Shown here: positions 1-8,131 of the stretch, piece after piece
How the letters are laid out: every line of letters starts with the position of its first letter
Numbering within the stretch: the stretch's first letter is position 1
Assembly (NCBI GenBank): GCA_965248885.1
Contig: OZ252211.1
Span: 2,046,001-2,110,000, forward strand
From: Sphingomonas_O sp965248885
Lineage (GTDB): Bacteria > Pseudomonadota > Alphaproteobacteria > Sphingomonadales > Sphingomonadaceae
Reading direction: 5' to 3'
DNA length: 64,000 nucleotides
The notes under the pieces: generated by a model
What the model saw: the letters and a program-made list of their open reading frames with translations, nothing else
The model's database searches: none
What the model was told of the DNA's origin: nothing
Made by a program: the position numbers and the translations under genes

Positions 1-3
1 CAT

Positions 4-38
4 CAGGAGATGGGTCCCCGCCTTCGCGGGGATGACGA
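4..38. repeat. Right arm of a 35-bp hairpin repeat, cut by window edge
   Basis: This 35-bp sequence is identical to the right arm of the perfect hairpin at 7873-7948. It lies just downstream of cysK. The left arm, if present, is outside the window, and the three bases before it fit the end of the loop. Such palindromes may fold in the cysK transcript and mark its 3' end, which is inference. Confidence 0.75.
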
Positions 39-42
39 TCCG

Positions 43-960
43 CTACTCAGGCAGGAATTCCGGCACCGACAGATAGCGTTCGCCGGTATCATAGTTAAAT
101 CCCAGCACACGCGCGTCGCTGCCCAGATCGGGCAGCAGTTGCGCGATCGCGGCGAGCGTCGCGCCCGACGAAATCCCGACGAGCATCCCTTCTTCCGCCG
201 CCGAGCGCTTCGCCATCGTCTTGGCGTCCGCCGGATCGACCTTGAGCACGCCGTCGAGCAACTGCGTATGTAGATTGGCGGGAACGAACCCTGCGCCGAT
301 ACCCTGTATCGGGTGCGGCCCGGCCTGGCCGCCCGAAATTACCGGCGACAATGTCGGCTCGACCGCATAGACTTTCAGCTCCGGCCATGCCGCCTTCAGA
401 ACTTCGGCGCAGCCGGTAATGTGCCCGCCGGTTCCCACCCCCGTTACCAGCGCATCGAACGGTGCGTCGGCGAAATCGCGCAGGATTTCCTGTGCGGTGG
501 TCTTGACGTGCACCGCGATGTTCGCGTGGTTTTCGAATTGTTGCGGCATCCACGCGCCCGGCGTCGTCTCGACGATCTCGAGCGCACGCTCGATCGCTCC
601 CTTCATGCCTTTCTCACGCGGGGTGAGATCGAACGTCGCGCCATAGGCGAGCATCAGCCGCCGTCGCTCGATCGACATCGACTCGGGCATGACGAGGATG
701 AGCTTATAGCCCTTGACTGCGGCGACCATCGCCAGGCCGATCCCGGTGTTGCCGCTGGTCGGCTCGACGATCGTCCCGCCCGGCTGCAGCGCGCCCGAGG
801 CCTCCGCATCCTCGATCATGGCGACGGCGATCCGGTCCTTGATCGACCCGCCGGGGTTCGATCGCTCCGACTTGATCCAGACTTCGCGCCCCGGAAACAG
901 GCGGTTGACGCGGACGTGTGGCGTGTTGCCGATCGTGTCGAGGATCGTTGCGGCTTTCAT
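43..960 (-). CDS. cysK: Cysteine synthase A (O-acetylserine sulfhydrylase)
   Basis: PLP enzyme that makes L-cysteine from O-acetyl-L-serine and sulfide, the last step of cytosolic cysteine synthesis. The 305-residue protein has the usual family length. The PLP lysine is K41 in the SIKDR motif, the substrate loop PTSGNTG lies at residues 67-73, and a glycine-rich phosphate loop (GVGTGGH) sits near the middle. The ATG at 960 is chosen because family alignment begins there; the reading frame runs on upstream but only as an open shadow. Its start overlaps the stop of the upstream MFS gene by four bases (ATGA), so the two are probably translationally coupled. CysM is an alternative, but overall similarity favours CysK. 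Confidence 0.93.
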   Translation of the reverse strand: MKAATILDTIGNTPHVRVNRLFPGREVWIKSERSNPGGSIKDRIAVAMIEDAEASGALQPGGTIVEPTSGNTGIGLAMVAAVKGYKLILVMPESMSIERRRLMLAYGATFDLTPREKGMKGAIERALEIVETTPGAWMPQQFENHANIAVHVKTTAQEILRDFADAPFDALVTGVGTGGHITGCAEVLKAAWPELKVYAVEPTLSPVISGGQAGPHPIQGIGAGFVPANLHTQLLDGVLKVDPADAKTMAKRSAAEEGMLVGISSGATLAAIAQLLPDLGSDARVLGFNYDTGERYLSVPEFLPE

Positions 961-2240
961 GCGGGTCGCTCCTGCATTGACGTTTCGGTAACCGACGCGG
1001 GCGGCGCAAAAGTCCGGGCGCGGCGCAGTTCGGGGAAGATATACGCCCAGCCGAACGCGACCGCCACTGCCCCGACGCCGCCGACGACGACCGCGCCGAC
1101 GGGCCCGAGCAGCGCCGCGAACAGCCCCGACTGAACCTCGCCCAGCTCGTTCGATGCCGACACCGCGAGCCCCGCGACCGCCGAAACGCGCCCGCGCATC
1201 CGGTCGGGCGTATGGAGCTGGACCAGCGACGAGCGGACATAGACCGACAGCATGTCGAGCCCACCGAGCAGCGCGAGCGCGACGAGCGACAACGGCATCG
1301 ATGTCGACAGCCCGAACACGACGGTAAAGACGCCGAAGCCGATGACCGCGCCGAGCATCTTGATCCCGACATTGTAGCGCAACGGGCGAACCGCAAACCA
1401 CAGCGCAACCGCAGCCGCGCCGATCGCGGGGGCCGCGCGCAACTGTCCGAGCCCCCCGGGGCCAACGTGCAGGATATCGCGCGCATAGACGGGCAACAAC
1501 GCTGTCGCGCCGCCGAGCAGGACCGCGAACAGATCGAGCGTGATCGCGCCGAGCAGGAAGCGATGCCCGCGCACATAGCTGAGCCCGTCGATCATCTGGC
1601 GCAGCGGTGCCGTTCCCGGTGCGATCGGCGGCGGCACGATGCGCCGTACGAAGCCTAGCGCGACGACGGCGAGCACGAGCATGATCGCGGCGAACCAGTA
1701 CGCCAGCGGCGGATGGCTCGCGTAGAGCAGCCCGCCGAGCGCCGGCCCCGCGACCGATGCCGATTGCCACGCGATCGAACTCATTGCGATCGCCTTTGGA
1801 AGGAGTTCGGCGGGCACGATATTGGGTGCGACCGACGACAATGCAGGACCCACGAAAACGCGCGCGGTACCGTGCAGCCCGGCAAAAACGAACAGCAGGG
1901 GCAGCGTGAGCCACCCCGACGCAGTTGCCCAGCCGAGCGCGAGGGCCACGAGCAGGTCGACCGACATCGCCAGCCGCCCGACAAGCGTCCGCTCGAACCA
2001 GTCCGCCACCCAACCGGCAAGCGGGGTCAGCAGCAGCAGCGGAAGGAATTGCGCAAGCCCGACCATGCCGAGCAGCAACGACGCCTCGCGCACCGAAAGC
2101 GCATAGTGGCTGCGCGCCAGGTCATAGACTTGCCATCCGACGACCACGACCATCGCGTTGACCGCGAGCGTGGCGGAAAATCGCCCCAGCCAATACCAGC
2201 GGAAATCGGGTATCGCGAGCGGTGTCGTGGGAGCAGGCAC
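957..2240 (-). CDS. MFS transporter (EntS/MFS_3-like)
   Basis: Major facilitator superfamily permease of about 427 residues with roughly twelve hydrophobic segments. It begins with a charged FRWYWLGRF stretch like EntS-type and other MFS_3 exporters, and has a WVADWFERT loop after the second to third membrane segment, the position of the family's conserved loop 2-3 motif. The GTG at 2240 is preferred over an upstream ATG at 2294 because GGAG lies five bases before it. It is the first gene of a two-gene unit with cysK (four-base overlap). The substrate cannot be read from the sequence; export of a thiol or metabolite is possible but unproven. Confidence 0.8.
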   Translation of the reverse strand: MPAPTTPLAIPDFRWYWLGRFSATLAVNAMVVVVGWQVYDLARSHYALSVREASLLLGMVGLAQFLPLLLLTPLAGWVADWFERTLVGRLAMSVDLLVALALGWATASGWLTLPLLFVFAGLHGTARVFVGPALSSVAPNIVPAELLPKAIAMSSIAWQSASVAGPALGGLLYASHPPLAYWFAAIMLVLAVVALGFVRRIVPPPIAPGTAPLRQMIDGLSYVRGHRFLLGAITLDLFAVLLGGATALLPVYARDILHVGPGGLGQLRAAPAIGAAAVALWFAVRPLRYNVGIKMLGAVIGFGVFTVVFGLSTSMPLSLVALALLGGLDMLSVYVRSSLVQLHTPDRMRGRVSAVAGLAVSASNELGEVQSGLFAALLGPVGAVVVGGVGAVAVAFGWAYIFPELRRARTFAPPASVTETSMQERPA

Positions 2241-2323
2241 GCGCGCTCCATGACGAATGCCCGCGCGCCGCGCAACCGAAGCTGCTTGACGCACGCGAAA
2301 ATCAGCTTGCCATGTAGGCCGCG

Positions 2324-2602
2324 TCAGCCCTGCAGGCCGGTGTGATGACGGATCACCTCGTCGATCACGAAGCGCAGGAATTTCTCGCTGAATTCGGGGT
2401 CGAGCCTGGCCTGTCCGGCCAGCGCACGCAGCCGTGCGATCTGTCGTTCCTCGCGCCCGGGGTCGGCGGGGGGCAGCCCGACCTCGGCCTTGTAGCTGCC
2501 GACCGCCTGCGTGATCTTGAACCTCTCGGCGAGCATGAACACGAGCGCGGCGTCGATATTGTCGATGCTGTCGCGGTAATGCTGCAACCGGTCGTCGCTC
2601 AT
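2324..2602 (-). CDS. Chorismate mutase, AroQ type
   Basis: Small all-helical chorismate mutase of 92 residues, converting chorismate to prephenate for phenylalanine and tyrosine synthesis. The AroQ pattern is visible: an N-terminal helix with RDSIDNID, a central AERF...KITQAVGSYK helix carrying the conserved lysine, and a C-terminal helix with an R-E-RQIARLR segment. The ATG at 2602 is chosen over a longer frame because it follows a GAGGGG ribosome-binding site. It stands alone, divergent from the polyprenyl synthase gene with about 60 bp between the starts. No fused prephenate dehydratase domain is present. Confidence 0.88.
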   Translation of the reverse strand: MSDDRLQHYRDSIDNIDAALVFMLAERFKITQAVGSYKAEVGLPPADPGREERQIARLRALAGQARLDPEFSEKFLRFVIDEVIRHHTGLQG

Positions 2603-2662
2603 GGCCGTTCCCCTCTTGATGGCTTGCCTTAGCGGCCAGCGATCGTCAGAGGAACAAGCCGC

Positions 2663-3694
2663 ATGACCGCGACCCTGCACAGCATTTCCCCGGCCCCCCG
2701 TCCCTCACAAAAGGGCGCGCCGTCGCTCGACGCGATGCTTGCGCTCGTCGCCGACGACATGCGTCAGGTCAATCACGTCATTCTCGACCGGATGCAGTCC
2801 GAAATCCCGCTTATCCCCGAACTCGCCGGGCACCTGATCGCGGGCGGCGGCAAGCGGATGCGCCCGATGCTGACGCTCGCGTGCGCACGGCTGCTCGACT
2901 ATTCGGGGACGCGCCACCACAAGCTCGCTGCCTCGGTCGAGTTCATCCACACCGCGACCCTGCTCCACGACGATGTCGTCGACGGCTCGGGCCTCAGGCG
3001 CGGTCGCCGCACCGCCAACATCATCTGGGGCAATCCGGCGAGCGTCCTCGTGGGCGATTTCCTGTTCAGCCGCAGCTTCGAATTGATGGTCGAGGATGCT
3101 AGCCTGAAAGTGCTGCGCATCCTTAGCCACGCGAGCGCCGTCATCGCCGAGGGCGAAGTCAACCAGCTCACTGCACAACGCCAGCTCGGGCTCGGCGAGG
3201 ATCGCTATCTCACCATCATCGCGTCGAAGACGGCCGCGCTGTTCGCCGCTGCATGCCGCATCGCCGCCGTCGTCGCCGAACGCGACGAGCGCGTCGAGGA
3301 AGCGCTCGACGCCTATGGCCGCAATTTGGGCATCGCCTTTCAGCTCGTCGACGACGCGATCGACTATGCGTCGGATGCCGAAACGATGGGCAAGGGCGTG
3401 GGCGACGACTTCCGCGACGGCAAGATGACCCTGCCCGTCATCCTCGCGCACGCACGCGGCAGTGCCGCCGATCGCGCCTTCTGGAAGGACGCGATCGAGG
3501 GAAGGCGTGCGACCGACGCCGATCTGGCCCATGCGATCGGTCTGCTGCGTGCGACGGGAGCAATCGACGACACGCTGACGCGCGCGCGCCACTATGGCCA
3601 GCGCGCGATCGACGCGCTCGGCCCCTTCGCGCGCGGCACTGCCAAGGCCGCGCTCACCGAAGCCGTCGAGTTCGCGATTTCACGCGGTTACTGA
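2663..3694 (+). CDS. ispB: Trans-polyprenyl diphosphate synthase (IspB type)
   Basis: Long-chain isoprenyl diphosphate synthase that elongates farnesyl diphosphate with IPP units to make the ubiquinone side chain. The 343-residue protein shows both aspartate-rich motifs: DDVVD at residues 103-107 and DDAID at 230-234, followed by a GDDFRDGK segment. The GGGKRMRP motif near residue 61-68 binds the IPP diphosphate. Chain length cannot be read safely; sphingomonads usually make UQ-10, so solanesyl or decaprenyl product is plausible. The start follows an AGAGGA element. The last seven bases overlap the convergent gene downstream. Confidence 0.92.
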   Translation: MTATLHSISPAPRPSQKGAPSLDAMLALVADDMRQVNHVILDRMQSEIPLIPELAGHLIAGGGKRMRPMLTLACARLLDYSGTRHHKLAASVEFIHTATLLHDDVVDGSGLRRGRRTANIIWGNPASVLVGDFLFSRSFELMVEDASLKVLRILSHASAVIAEGEVNQLTAQRQLGLGEDRYLTIIASKTAALFAAACRIAAVVAERDERVEEALDAYGRNLGIAFQLVDDAIDYASDAETMGKGVGDDFRDGKMTLPVILAHARGSAADRAFWKDAIEGRRATDADLAHAIGLLRATGAIDDTLTRARHYGQRAIDALGPFARGTAKAALTEAVEFAISRGY

Positions 3695-4620
3695 GTGGCG
3701 CGTTCCTGGGCGATGAAGGCGAGCACGGCTTCCTCGAGCGGATCGCGCTGCCCGTCGCCGTCGATGCTGGCGTCGAGCCACGCAGACTCGACGCCATCGA
3801 CCTCGTCGTCGGCGAAGGCGTCGATGGTCGCAGCCGGGCGCATCGTCCTGAGCGCGGTGAGCCCCTCTCCCAAACGACTGTTCGCCATGCGCGACAGGAA
3901 GCGTCGGGTGTCGACGCGCGTGTCGCTCATCACCGCCTCCAGCTGCGCGGCACGCGCGCGGTCGATCGGCTGATAATTGGTCGTGACCATCAGATGGTTG
4001 CCGATCGCCTGAACGAACAGCGTTTTCCATTCGGGCGCATTGACCGCGCCCAGCGTGGCATCCTTGATGCGGAACAGCATCTCCGCCTCCGCACGGCTGA
4101 TCGTCGCCGGTCCGTCGCTCGCCTGCGCAAACAGGATGCGACGCAGCAACGCAACTTCGCTCGCCTCGATCGAGCCCAGTACCAGCTTCCCACCATCGCG
4201 CGTCGGACCGACGCCGGTCAGCACGACCGCCTCGATCTGCGCGAGCGCATAGGCCTTCAGACTGTCGGGGACGTTGGTCGCGCGCTCGAGAACCTTGACG
4301 AGCAGTTCGAGCTCGCCAAGCGAGCCCACGCGCCCGTCGCGGTCGATCTTGCCCATCATCCACGTCGCCTTGGCATCGTCCACATAACCGGTCGGCACCT
4401 GTTGCGCGACGATATAGTCGGTCAGCGCCTCGACGAAGAAATCGACCCACTCGCGGCTCGTCGCGCCGACCGATGCGTTGAGGTCGAAGATTGCCTCGGC
4501 TTCTGCGGGGTCGATCCTGCCGTCGGGCCACACCGAGCGGCGGATCGCGAGCGTCGCGTCAGCATCGAGCGCGGCCCCGTCGCGGACATGCGACGCAAGA
4601 TCAAACATCGGCAGCGTCAT
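3688..4620 (-). CDS. Uncharacterised protein with EF-hand/TerB-like repeats
   Basis: A 310-residue, acidic, mostly helical protein without signal peptide or membrane segment. It contains at least three segments with the pattern D-G-x-I/V/Q-x-x-x-E followed by a helix: WPDGRIDPAEAE near residue 31, DRDGRVGSLGE near residue 93 and DGDGQRDPLEE near the C terminus. These resemble degenerate EF-hands or TerB-like helical repeats. No catalytic motif was recognised. It converges on the polyprenyl synthase gene with a seven-base overlap. No strong ribosome-binding site precedes the ATG at 4620, so the start is uncertain by a few codons. Function unknown; calcium or other metal binding is only a guess. 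Confidence 0.7.
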   Translation of the reverse strand: MTLPMFDLASHVRDGAALDADATLAIRRSVWPDGRIDPAEAEAIFDLNASVGATSREWVDFFVEALTDYIVAQQVPTGYVDDAKATWMMGKIDRDGRVGSLGELELLVKVLERATNVPDSLKAYALAQIEAVVLTGVGPTRDGGKLVLGSIEASEVALLRRILFAQASDGPATISRAEAEMLFRIKDATLGAVNAPEWKTLFVQAIGNHLMVTTNYQPIDRARAAQLEAVMSDTRVDTRRFLSRMANSRLGEGLTALRTMRPAATIDAFADDEVDGVESAWLDASIDGDGQRDPLEEAVLAFIAQERATQ

Positions 4621-4729
4621 CGCAACTTTTCCCTAAACCGGCCACAGCGATAACGGCGACAATTTAACGCCTGCTTACGCCCGCGTGGGGGGTTGCACGC
4701 GCGCGCCGATCTGCGGCATTGGCGCGTGC

Positions 4730-5011
4730 ATGGCCCAAGCGCGCATCTATCAGAAACCCAAGAGCGCGATGCAGTCCGGCCGCGGGGGAACCGAGCGCTG
4801 GATCCTCGAATTCGTGCCCGCCGAGGCCAAGCGCCCCGACCCGCTGACCGGCTGGGCAGGATCGGGCGATACGCGCGAACAGGTGAAGCTGGGCTTTGCC
4901 GATCTTGCCGCGGCACAGGCCTATGCGGCCAGAATGGAGATCGACGCGCGCGTCATCCCTGCACCTGTGCGCACGCTCAAGCTTCAGGCCTACGCCGACA
5001 ATTTCCGGTAG
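4730..5011 (+). CDS. Complex I accessory subunit, NDUFS4 homologue
   Basis: Small soluble protein of 93 residues of the ETC complex I subunit family, related to the mitochondrial 18-kDa NDUFS4 subunit and found with NADH:ubiquinone oxidoreductase of alphaproteobacteria. Family hallmarks are the N-terminal ARIYQKPKSAMQSG stretch, the W-I-L-E-F segment and a DPLTGWAGSGDT motif. It would bind the peripheral arm of complex I in the cytoplasm. It stands alone, convergent with adk, with no other nuo genes in the window. The ATG at 4730 fits the family start; the longer open frame upstream is not supported. Confidence 0.88.
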   Translation: MAQARIYQKPKSAMQSGRGGTERWILEFVPAEAKRPDPLTGWAGSGDTREQVKLGFADLAAAQAYAARMEIDARVIPAPVRTLKLQAYADNFR

Positions 5012-5032
5012 TCGTCGCTCGGCGCTGGCGGC

Positions 5033-5680
5033 TCAGCCGTCGAGAACGCCCGCGATCGCCCGGCTCACATCATTGATATCGGCCATGCCGTCGATGCGCT
5101 TCAACAGCCCGCGTGCTTCGTAAATGGGCAGGATCGGTGCCGTCTTGGCGCGATATTCGGCCATGCGCGTACGCACCGATTCTTCATTGTCGTCGGCACG
5201 CCGCTTGAATTCGGTCGCACCGCATACGTCGCACACGCCCGAGAGTTTCGGCTGCTTGAACCGGTCGTGGTACCCGGTTCCGCACTGGGCACAGGTGTAG
5301 CGCCCGGTGATCCGCTCGACGAGCGCGTCCTCGTCGACGTCGAGCTCGATGACATGGTCGAGGCGCCGCCCGTGCGCGTTCAATATGCCGTCGAGCGAGT
5401 CGGCCTGTGCGGCGGTGCGCGGATAGCCGTCGAAGATCGCGCCCTGTTCGGGCGTCATGCCGGCGAGCTTTTCGTCGATCAGTCCCGAGACGATCGCGTC
5501 GGACACGAGCGCGCCCGCTTTCATGACCGCGGCGACCTGAAGCCCCATCGGCGTTCCCGCATCGCGCGCGGCGCGGAGCATGTCGCCGGTCGAAAGCTGG
5601 ACCATCCCGCGTTCGTCGACGAGGCGCTGTGCCTGCGTCCCCTTGCCCGCGCCCGGCGGCCCCAACAGGATGATGTTCAC
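5033..5680 (-). CDS. adk: Adenylate kinase
   Basis: Catalyses ATP + AMP to 2 ADP in the cytoplasm. The 215-residue long-form enzyme begins with the P-loop GPPGAGKGT at residues 7-15 and has the AMP-binding DGYPRT motif near residue 84. Its LID domain carries a four-cysteine zinc site (CAQC and CDVC pairs) instead of the hydrogen-bond network of E. coli Adk. It lies 29 bp downstream of secY and is the last gene of the superoperon. In many bacteria rpsM, rpsK, rpoA and rplQ follow here, but the next gene is a convergent NDUFS4 homologue. Confidence 0.96.
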   Translation of the reverse strand: MNIILLGPPGAGKGTQAQRLVDERGMVQLSTGDMLRAARDAGTPMGLQVAAVMKAGALVSDAIVSGLIDEKLAGMTPEQGAIFDGYPRTAAQADSLDGILNAHGRRLDHVIELDVDEDALVERITGRYTCAQCGTGYHDRFKQPKLSGVCDVCGATEFKRRADDNEESVRTRMAEYRAKTAPILPIYEARGLLKRIDGMADINDVSRAIAGVLDG

Positions 5681-5709
5681 CGACTCACTCTCCCCCTGAC
5701 GCGCGTCGT

Positions 5710-7080
5710 TCAGCGCGCGCGTCCCTTGAGCTTCGCCTTCTTGAGAAGGTCGCCATATTGATGTGCGAGCAGATGGCTCTGGATCTGCGTCACCGTGTCG
5801 ATCGTCACGTTGACGACGATCAGCAGGCTGGTCCCGCCGAGCGCGATCGAAAGCCCGAGCCGCGACGTCAGGAACTCAGGCACGAGGCAGATCAGCGCCA
5901 GATAGGCCGCGCCGATGACGGTGATCCGCGTCAGGACATAGTCGAGATAGGTCTCGGTCGCCTTGCCCGGACGGATGCCGGGAATAAACCCGCCATAGCG
6001 TTTCAGGTTCTCGGCGGTCTCTTCGGGATTGAAGACGACGGCGGTGTAAAAGAAGCTGAAGAACACGATGCCTGCCCCGTAAAGCAGCATGTAGAGCGGC
6101 GAGCCGTGCTGGAGCGCGCTCGTCACGCCGAGCACGAAGTCGCCCCACTGGCTTTCGCCCGCCGCGCTCTGCCCCGCGAACTGAACGACGGTCAGCGGCA
6201 TCAGCAGCAGGGACGACGCAAAAATCGGCGGGATGACGTTGGCGGTGTTGATCTTCAAGGGCAGGAAGCTCTTGTCGCCCTGCATCATGCCCTTTGCCGT
6301 CTGGCGCTTGGGATATTGGATCAGCACGCGCCGTTGCGCGCGTTCCATGAAGCAGATGAACGCGATCAGCCCGACCGCGAGCGCGATGATGCCCAGGATC
6401 AGCAACGGGTTCATCGTTCCCGTCCGCGCCCCTTCGAACATGTTGACGATCGCGCGCGGGAGCTGGCTGACGATGCCCGCCATGATGATCAGCGAGACGC
6501 CGTTGCCGATTCCGCGACTGGTGATCTGCTCGCCGAGCCACATCAGCAGCATCGTACCGCCGATCAGCGAGATGACGCAGGCGACGCGGAACAGCATCCC
6601 CGGCTCGATCACGGCGGAGATGCCCTGTTGCGCACCCCAGTTCTCGAGGCCGACCGCGATGAAATAGCCCTGGATCGCGGTCAGCGCGACCGTGCCGTAG
6701 CGCGTGTACTGGTTGAGCCGCTTGCGCCCGCTCTCACCCTCTTTCTTGATCGCGGCGAGCGTCGGCGACAGCGAGGTCGCGAGCTGGATCACGATCGACG
6801 CGGTGATATAGGGCATCACGCCGAGCGCGATCACCGACATGCGTTCGAGCGCACCGCCGCTGAAATTGTTGAAGAAGTCGAGCACGCCGCCACGCGTCGT
6901 CTGGTAAAGCGTCGCGAGCGCGCGCGGATCGACGCCGGGGAGCGGCACATGGCTGAGGAAGCGGAACACGATCAGCGCGCCGATCGTGAACCACAACCGC
7001 TTGCGCAGGTCGGTCGCCGCCGCGAATTTTGAGACGGCACCCGATCCGGAGCCGGAAATACGATTGGCGGCAGAGGCCAT
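5710..7080 (-). CDS. secY: Protein translocase subunit SecY
   Basis: Central channel subunit of the SecYEG translocon in the inner membrane. The 456-residue protein shows about ten hydrophobic segments, an N-terminal charged region with LRKRLWFT, the plug and second segment region after GVDPRAL, and the conserved cytosolic PKRQTAKGMMQG loop. The C-terminal half contains the typical NPEETAENLKRYGGFIPGIRPG loop that contacts SecA and ribosomes. It follows rplO after an unusually long spacer of about 200 bp filled by a palindrome, and precedes adk. Confidence 0.96.
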   Translation of the reverse strand: MASAANRISGSGSGAVSKFAAATDLRKRLWFTIGALIVFRFLSHVPLPGVDPRALATLYQTTRGGVLDFFNNFSGGALERMSVIALGVMPYITASIVIQLATSLSPTLAAIKKEGESGRKRLNQYTRYGTVALTAIQGYFIAVGLENWGAQQGISAVIEPGMLFRVACVISLIGGTMLLMWLGEQITSRGIGNGVSLIIMAGIVSQLPRAIVNMFEGARTGTMNPLLILGIIALAVGLIAFICFMERAQRRVLIQYPKRQTAKGMMQGDKSFLPLKINTANVIPPIFASSLLLMPLTVVQFAGQSAAGESQWGDFVLGVTSALQHGSPLYMLLYGAGIVFFSFFYTAVVFNPEETAENLKRYGGFIPGIRPGKATETYLDYVLTRITVIGAAYLALICLVPEFLTSRLGLSIALGGTSLLIVVNVTIDTVTQIQSHLLAHQYGDLLKKAKLKGRAR

Positions 7081-7161
7081 GCTGGGACGTTCCTGCGAAA
7101 GAGCTTGGGCGTCATATAGTGCGGGTGGCGGGCTTGTCTAACCTGCCTGCGCGCGGGGTAG

Positions 7162-7272
7162 AAGAAGGGACCACCCTAGCCCCTCCACGAAGTCGAGGGG
7201 GGGAATAGATCAGGACTTCGGCCCACTGCTCCCCTCCACGCCTTCGTGGAGGGGCCGGGGGTGGCCCTTCTT
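7162..7272. repeat. Imperfect nested palindrome in the secY-rplO spacer
   Basis: The outer arms 7162-7176 and 7259-7272 pair with one bulge. Inside lies a perfect 10-bp stem, 7231-7240 with 7245-7254, on a CCTT loop. The element almost fills the rplO-secY spacer, which is usually very short in other bacteria. It may be a mobile intergenic repeat and would fold into a strong structure in the polycistronic mRNA. Confidence 0.7.
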
Positions 7273-7280
7273 ACCTCAAC

Positions 7281-7835
7281 TCAAGCGAGCTTCGCCGCCG
7301 CCTTCTTGGCTTCCTTGTCGGCGGCCTTGGCCTTTTGGACGGTGCGGTGCTTCGCCTTCGCCTTGTCGGCAGCCGCGACGACTTCGATCACCTCGACCGA
7401 TCCGCCCGCCGCCTCGATCGCCTCGCGCGCACCCTTCGACACGCCCGCGACGCGGAACGAAAGCTTTGCCGAAAACGCACCCTTGGCGAGGATGCGCACG
7501 CCGTCCTTGCCGCCGCGCGCGACGCCCGCCGCCTGCAACGCCGCATGATCGACGACGCCGTCGAACCCGACGCCGCCGTCGATCATCTTCTGCAGCATGC
7601 CGAGGTTCACCTCGGCATAATCCTTGGCGAAGATGTTGTTGAAGCCGCGCTTCGGCAAACGCATGTGGAGCGGCATCTGGCCGCCCTCGAAGCCATTGAT
7701 GCTCACGCCCGAGCGCGAAGTCTGGCCCTTTTGCCCGCGGCCGGCGGTCTTGCCCTTGCCCGACCCGATGCCGCGCGCAACCCGCATCCGGCTTTTGCGC
7801 GCGCCGGGGTTGTCCTTGATTTCGTTCAGTTTCAT
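7281..7835 (-). CDS. rplO: 50S ribosomal protein L15
   Basis: Large-subunit protein L15, which binds 23S rRNA and is assembled late. The 184-residue protein begins MKLNEI and has the glycine-rich basic N terminus (RGIGSGKGKTAGRGQKGQ) and the conserved FEGGQMPLHMRLPKRGF stretch. It is longer than E. coli L15 (144 residues) because of an alanine/lysine-rich C-terminal tail. The ATG at 7835 is chosen by family alignment; the frame extends upstream into the hairpin repeat and is not coding there. It lies between rpmD and secY, both spacers being expanded by repeats. Confidence 0.95.
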   Translation of the reverse strand: MKLNEIKDNPGARKSRMRVARGIGSGKGKTAGRGQKGQTSRSGVSINGFEGGQMPLHMRLPKRGFNNIFAKDYAEVNLGMLQKMIDGGVGFDGVVDHAALQAAGVARGGKDGVRILAKGAFSAKLSFRVAGVSKGAREAIEAAGGSVEVIEVVAAADKAKAKHRTVQKAKAADKEAKKAAAKLA

Positions 7836-7872
7836 TGCACTCGCTTTCGCTTTTGTCGCGCCGGTTGTTGGT

Positions 7873-7948
7873 TCGTCATCCCCGCGAAGGCGGGGACCCA
7901 TCTCCTGCGCTATCAGGAGATGGGTCCCCGCCTTCGCGGGGATGACGA
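7873..7948. repeat. Perfect 35-bp inverted repeat between rpmD and rplO
   Basis: Arms 7873-7907 and 7914-7948 are perfect reverse complements with a six-base loop (CGCTAT). The same arm occurs at 4-38, and a diverged copy with a six-base loop is at 46882-46959. It begins 5 bp after the rpmD stop and ends about 40 bp before the rplO start, so it must be transcribed as a hairpin inside the ribosomal operon. There is no T-run, so it need not terminate transcription. Confidence 0.9.
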
Positions 7949-7952
7949 GCGA

Positions 7953-8126
7953 TTACATAACCTGGACCATATGCCGCACCTTTCGGATCATCCCCTGAAC
8001 CTCAGGCGAATCCTCGAGTTCGGACACGCGGTGCATCTTGTTGAGGCCGAGACCCGTCAGCGTCGCGCGCTGGTCGGCGGTGCGGCGGATCGGCGAGCCG
8101 GTTTGCTTGATCTTGATCGTCGCCAT
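7953..8126 (-). CDS. rpmD: 50S ribosomal protein L30
   Basis: Small 57-residue protein read directly from the minus strand. It begins MATIKIKQTGSPI and continues with the L30 pattern LTGLGLNKMHRV, ending in RKVRHMVQVM. It has the normal bacterial L30 length and lies in its standard place between rpsE (5 bp upstream) and rplO. The stop codon TAA sits next to a perfect hairpin repeat that separates it from rplO. L30 is a peripheral 50S protein; its presence here agrees with an otherwise canonical spc operon. Confidence 0.95.
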   Translation of the reverse strand: MATIKIKQTGSPIRRTADQRATLTGLGLNKMHRVSELEDSPEVQGMIRKVRHMVQVM

Positions 8127-8131
8127 CGTGC

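Noticed and set aside
43..2013. A 656-codon minus-strand frame joining the cysK frame to the MFS region.
   Set aside because: It only arises because the cysK frame stays open upstream of its start; the protein before the cysK start is Arg-rich shadow sequence, and the MFS gene lies in another frame.
5758..7032. A 424-codon plus-strand frame opposite secY.
   Set aside because: It is antisense to a well-conserved gene and has an Arg/Asp/His-rich shadow composition typical of high-GC DNA.
7873..7948. The hairpin as an intrinsic terminator of the ribosomal operon.
   Set aside because: There is no T-run and secY-adk lie downstream in the same direction; a terminator here would cut them off.
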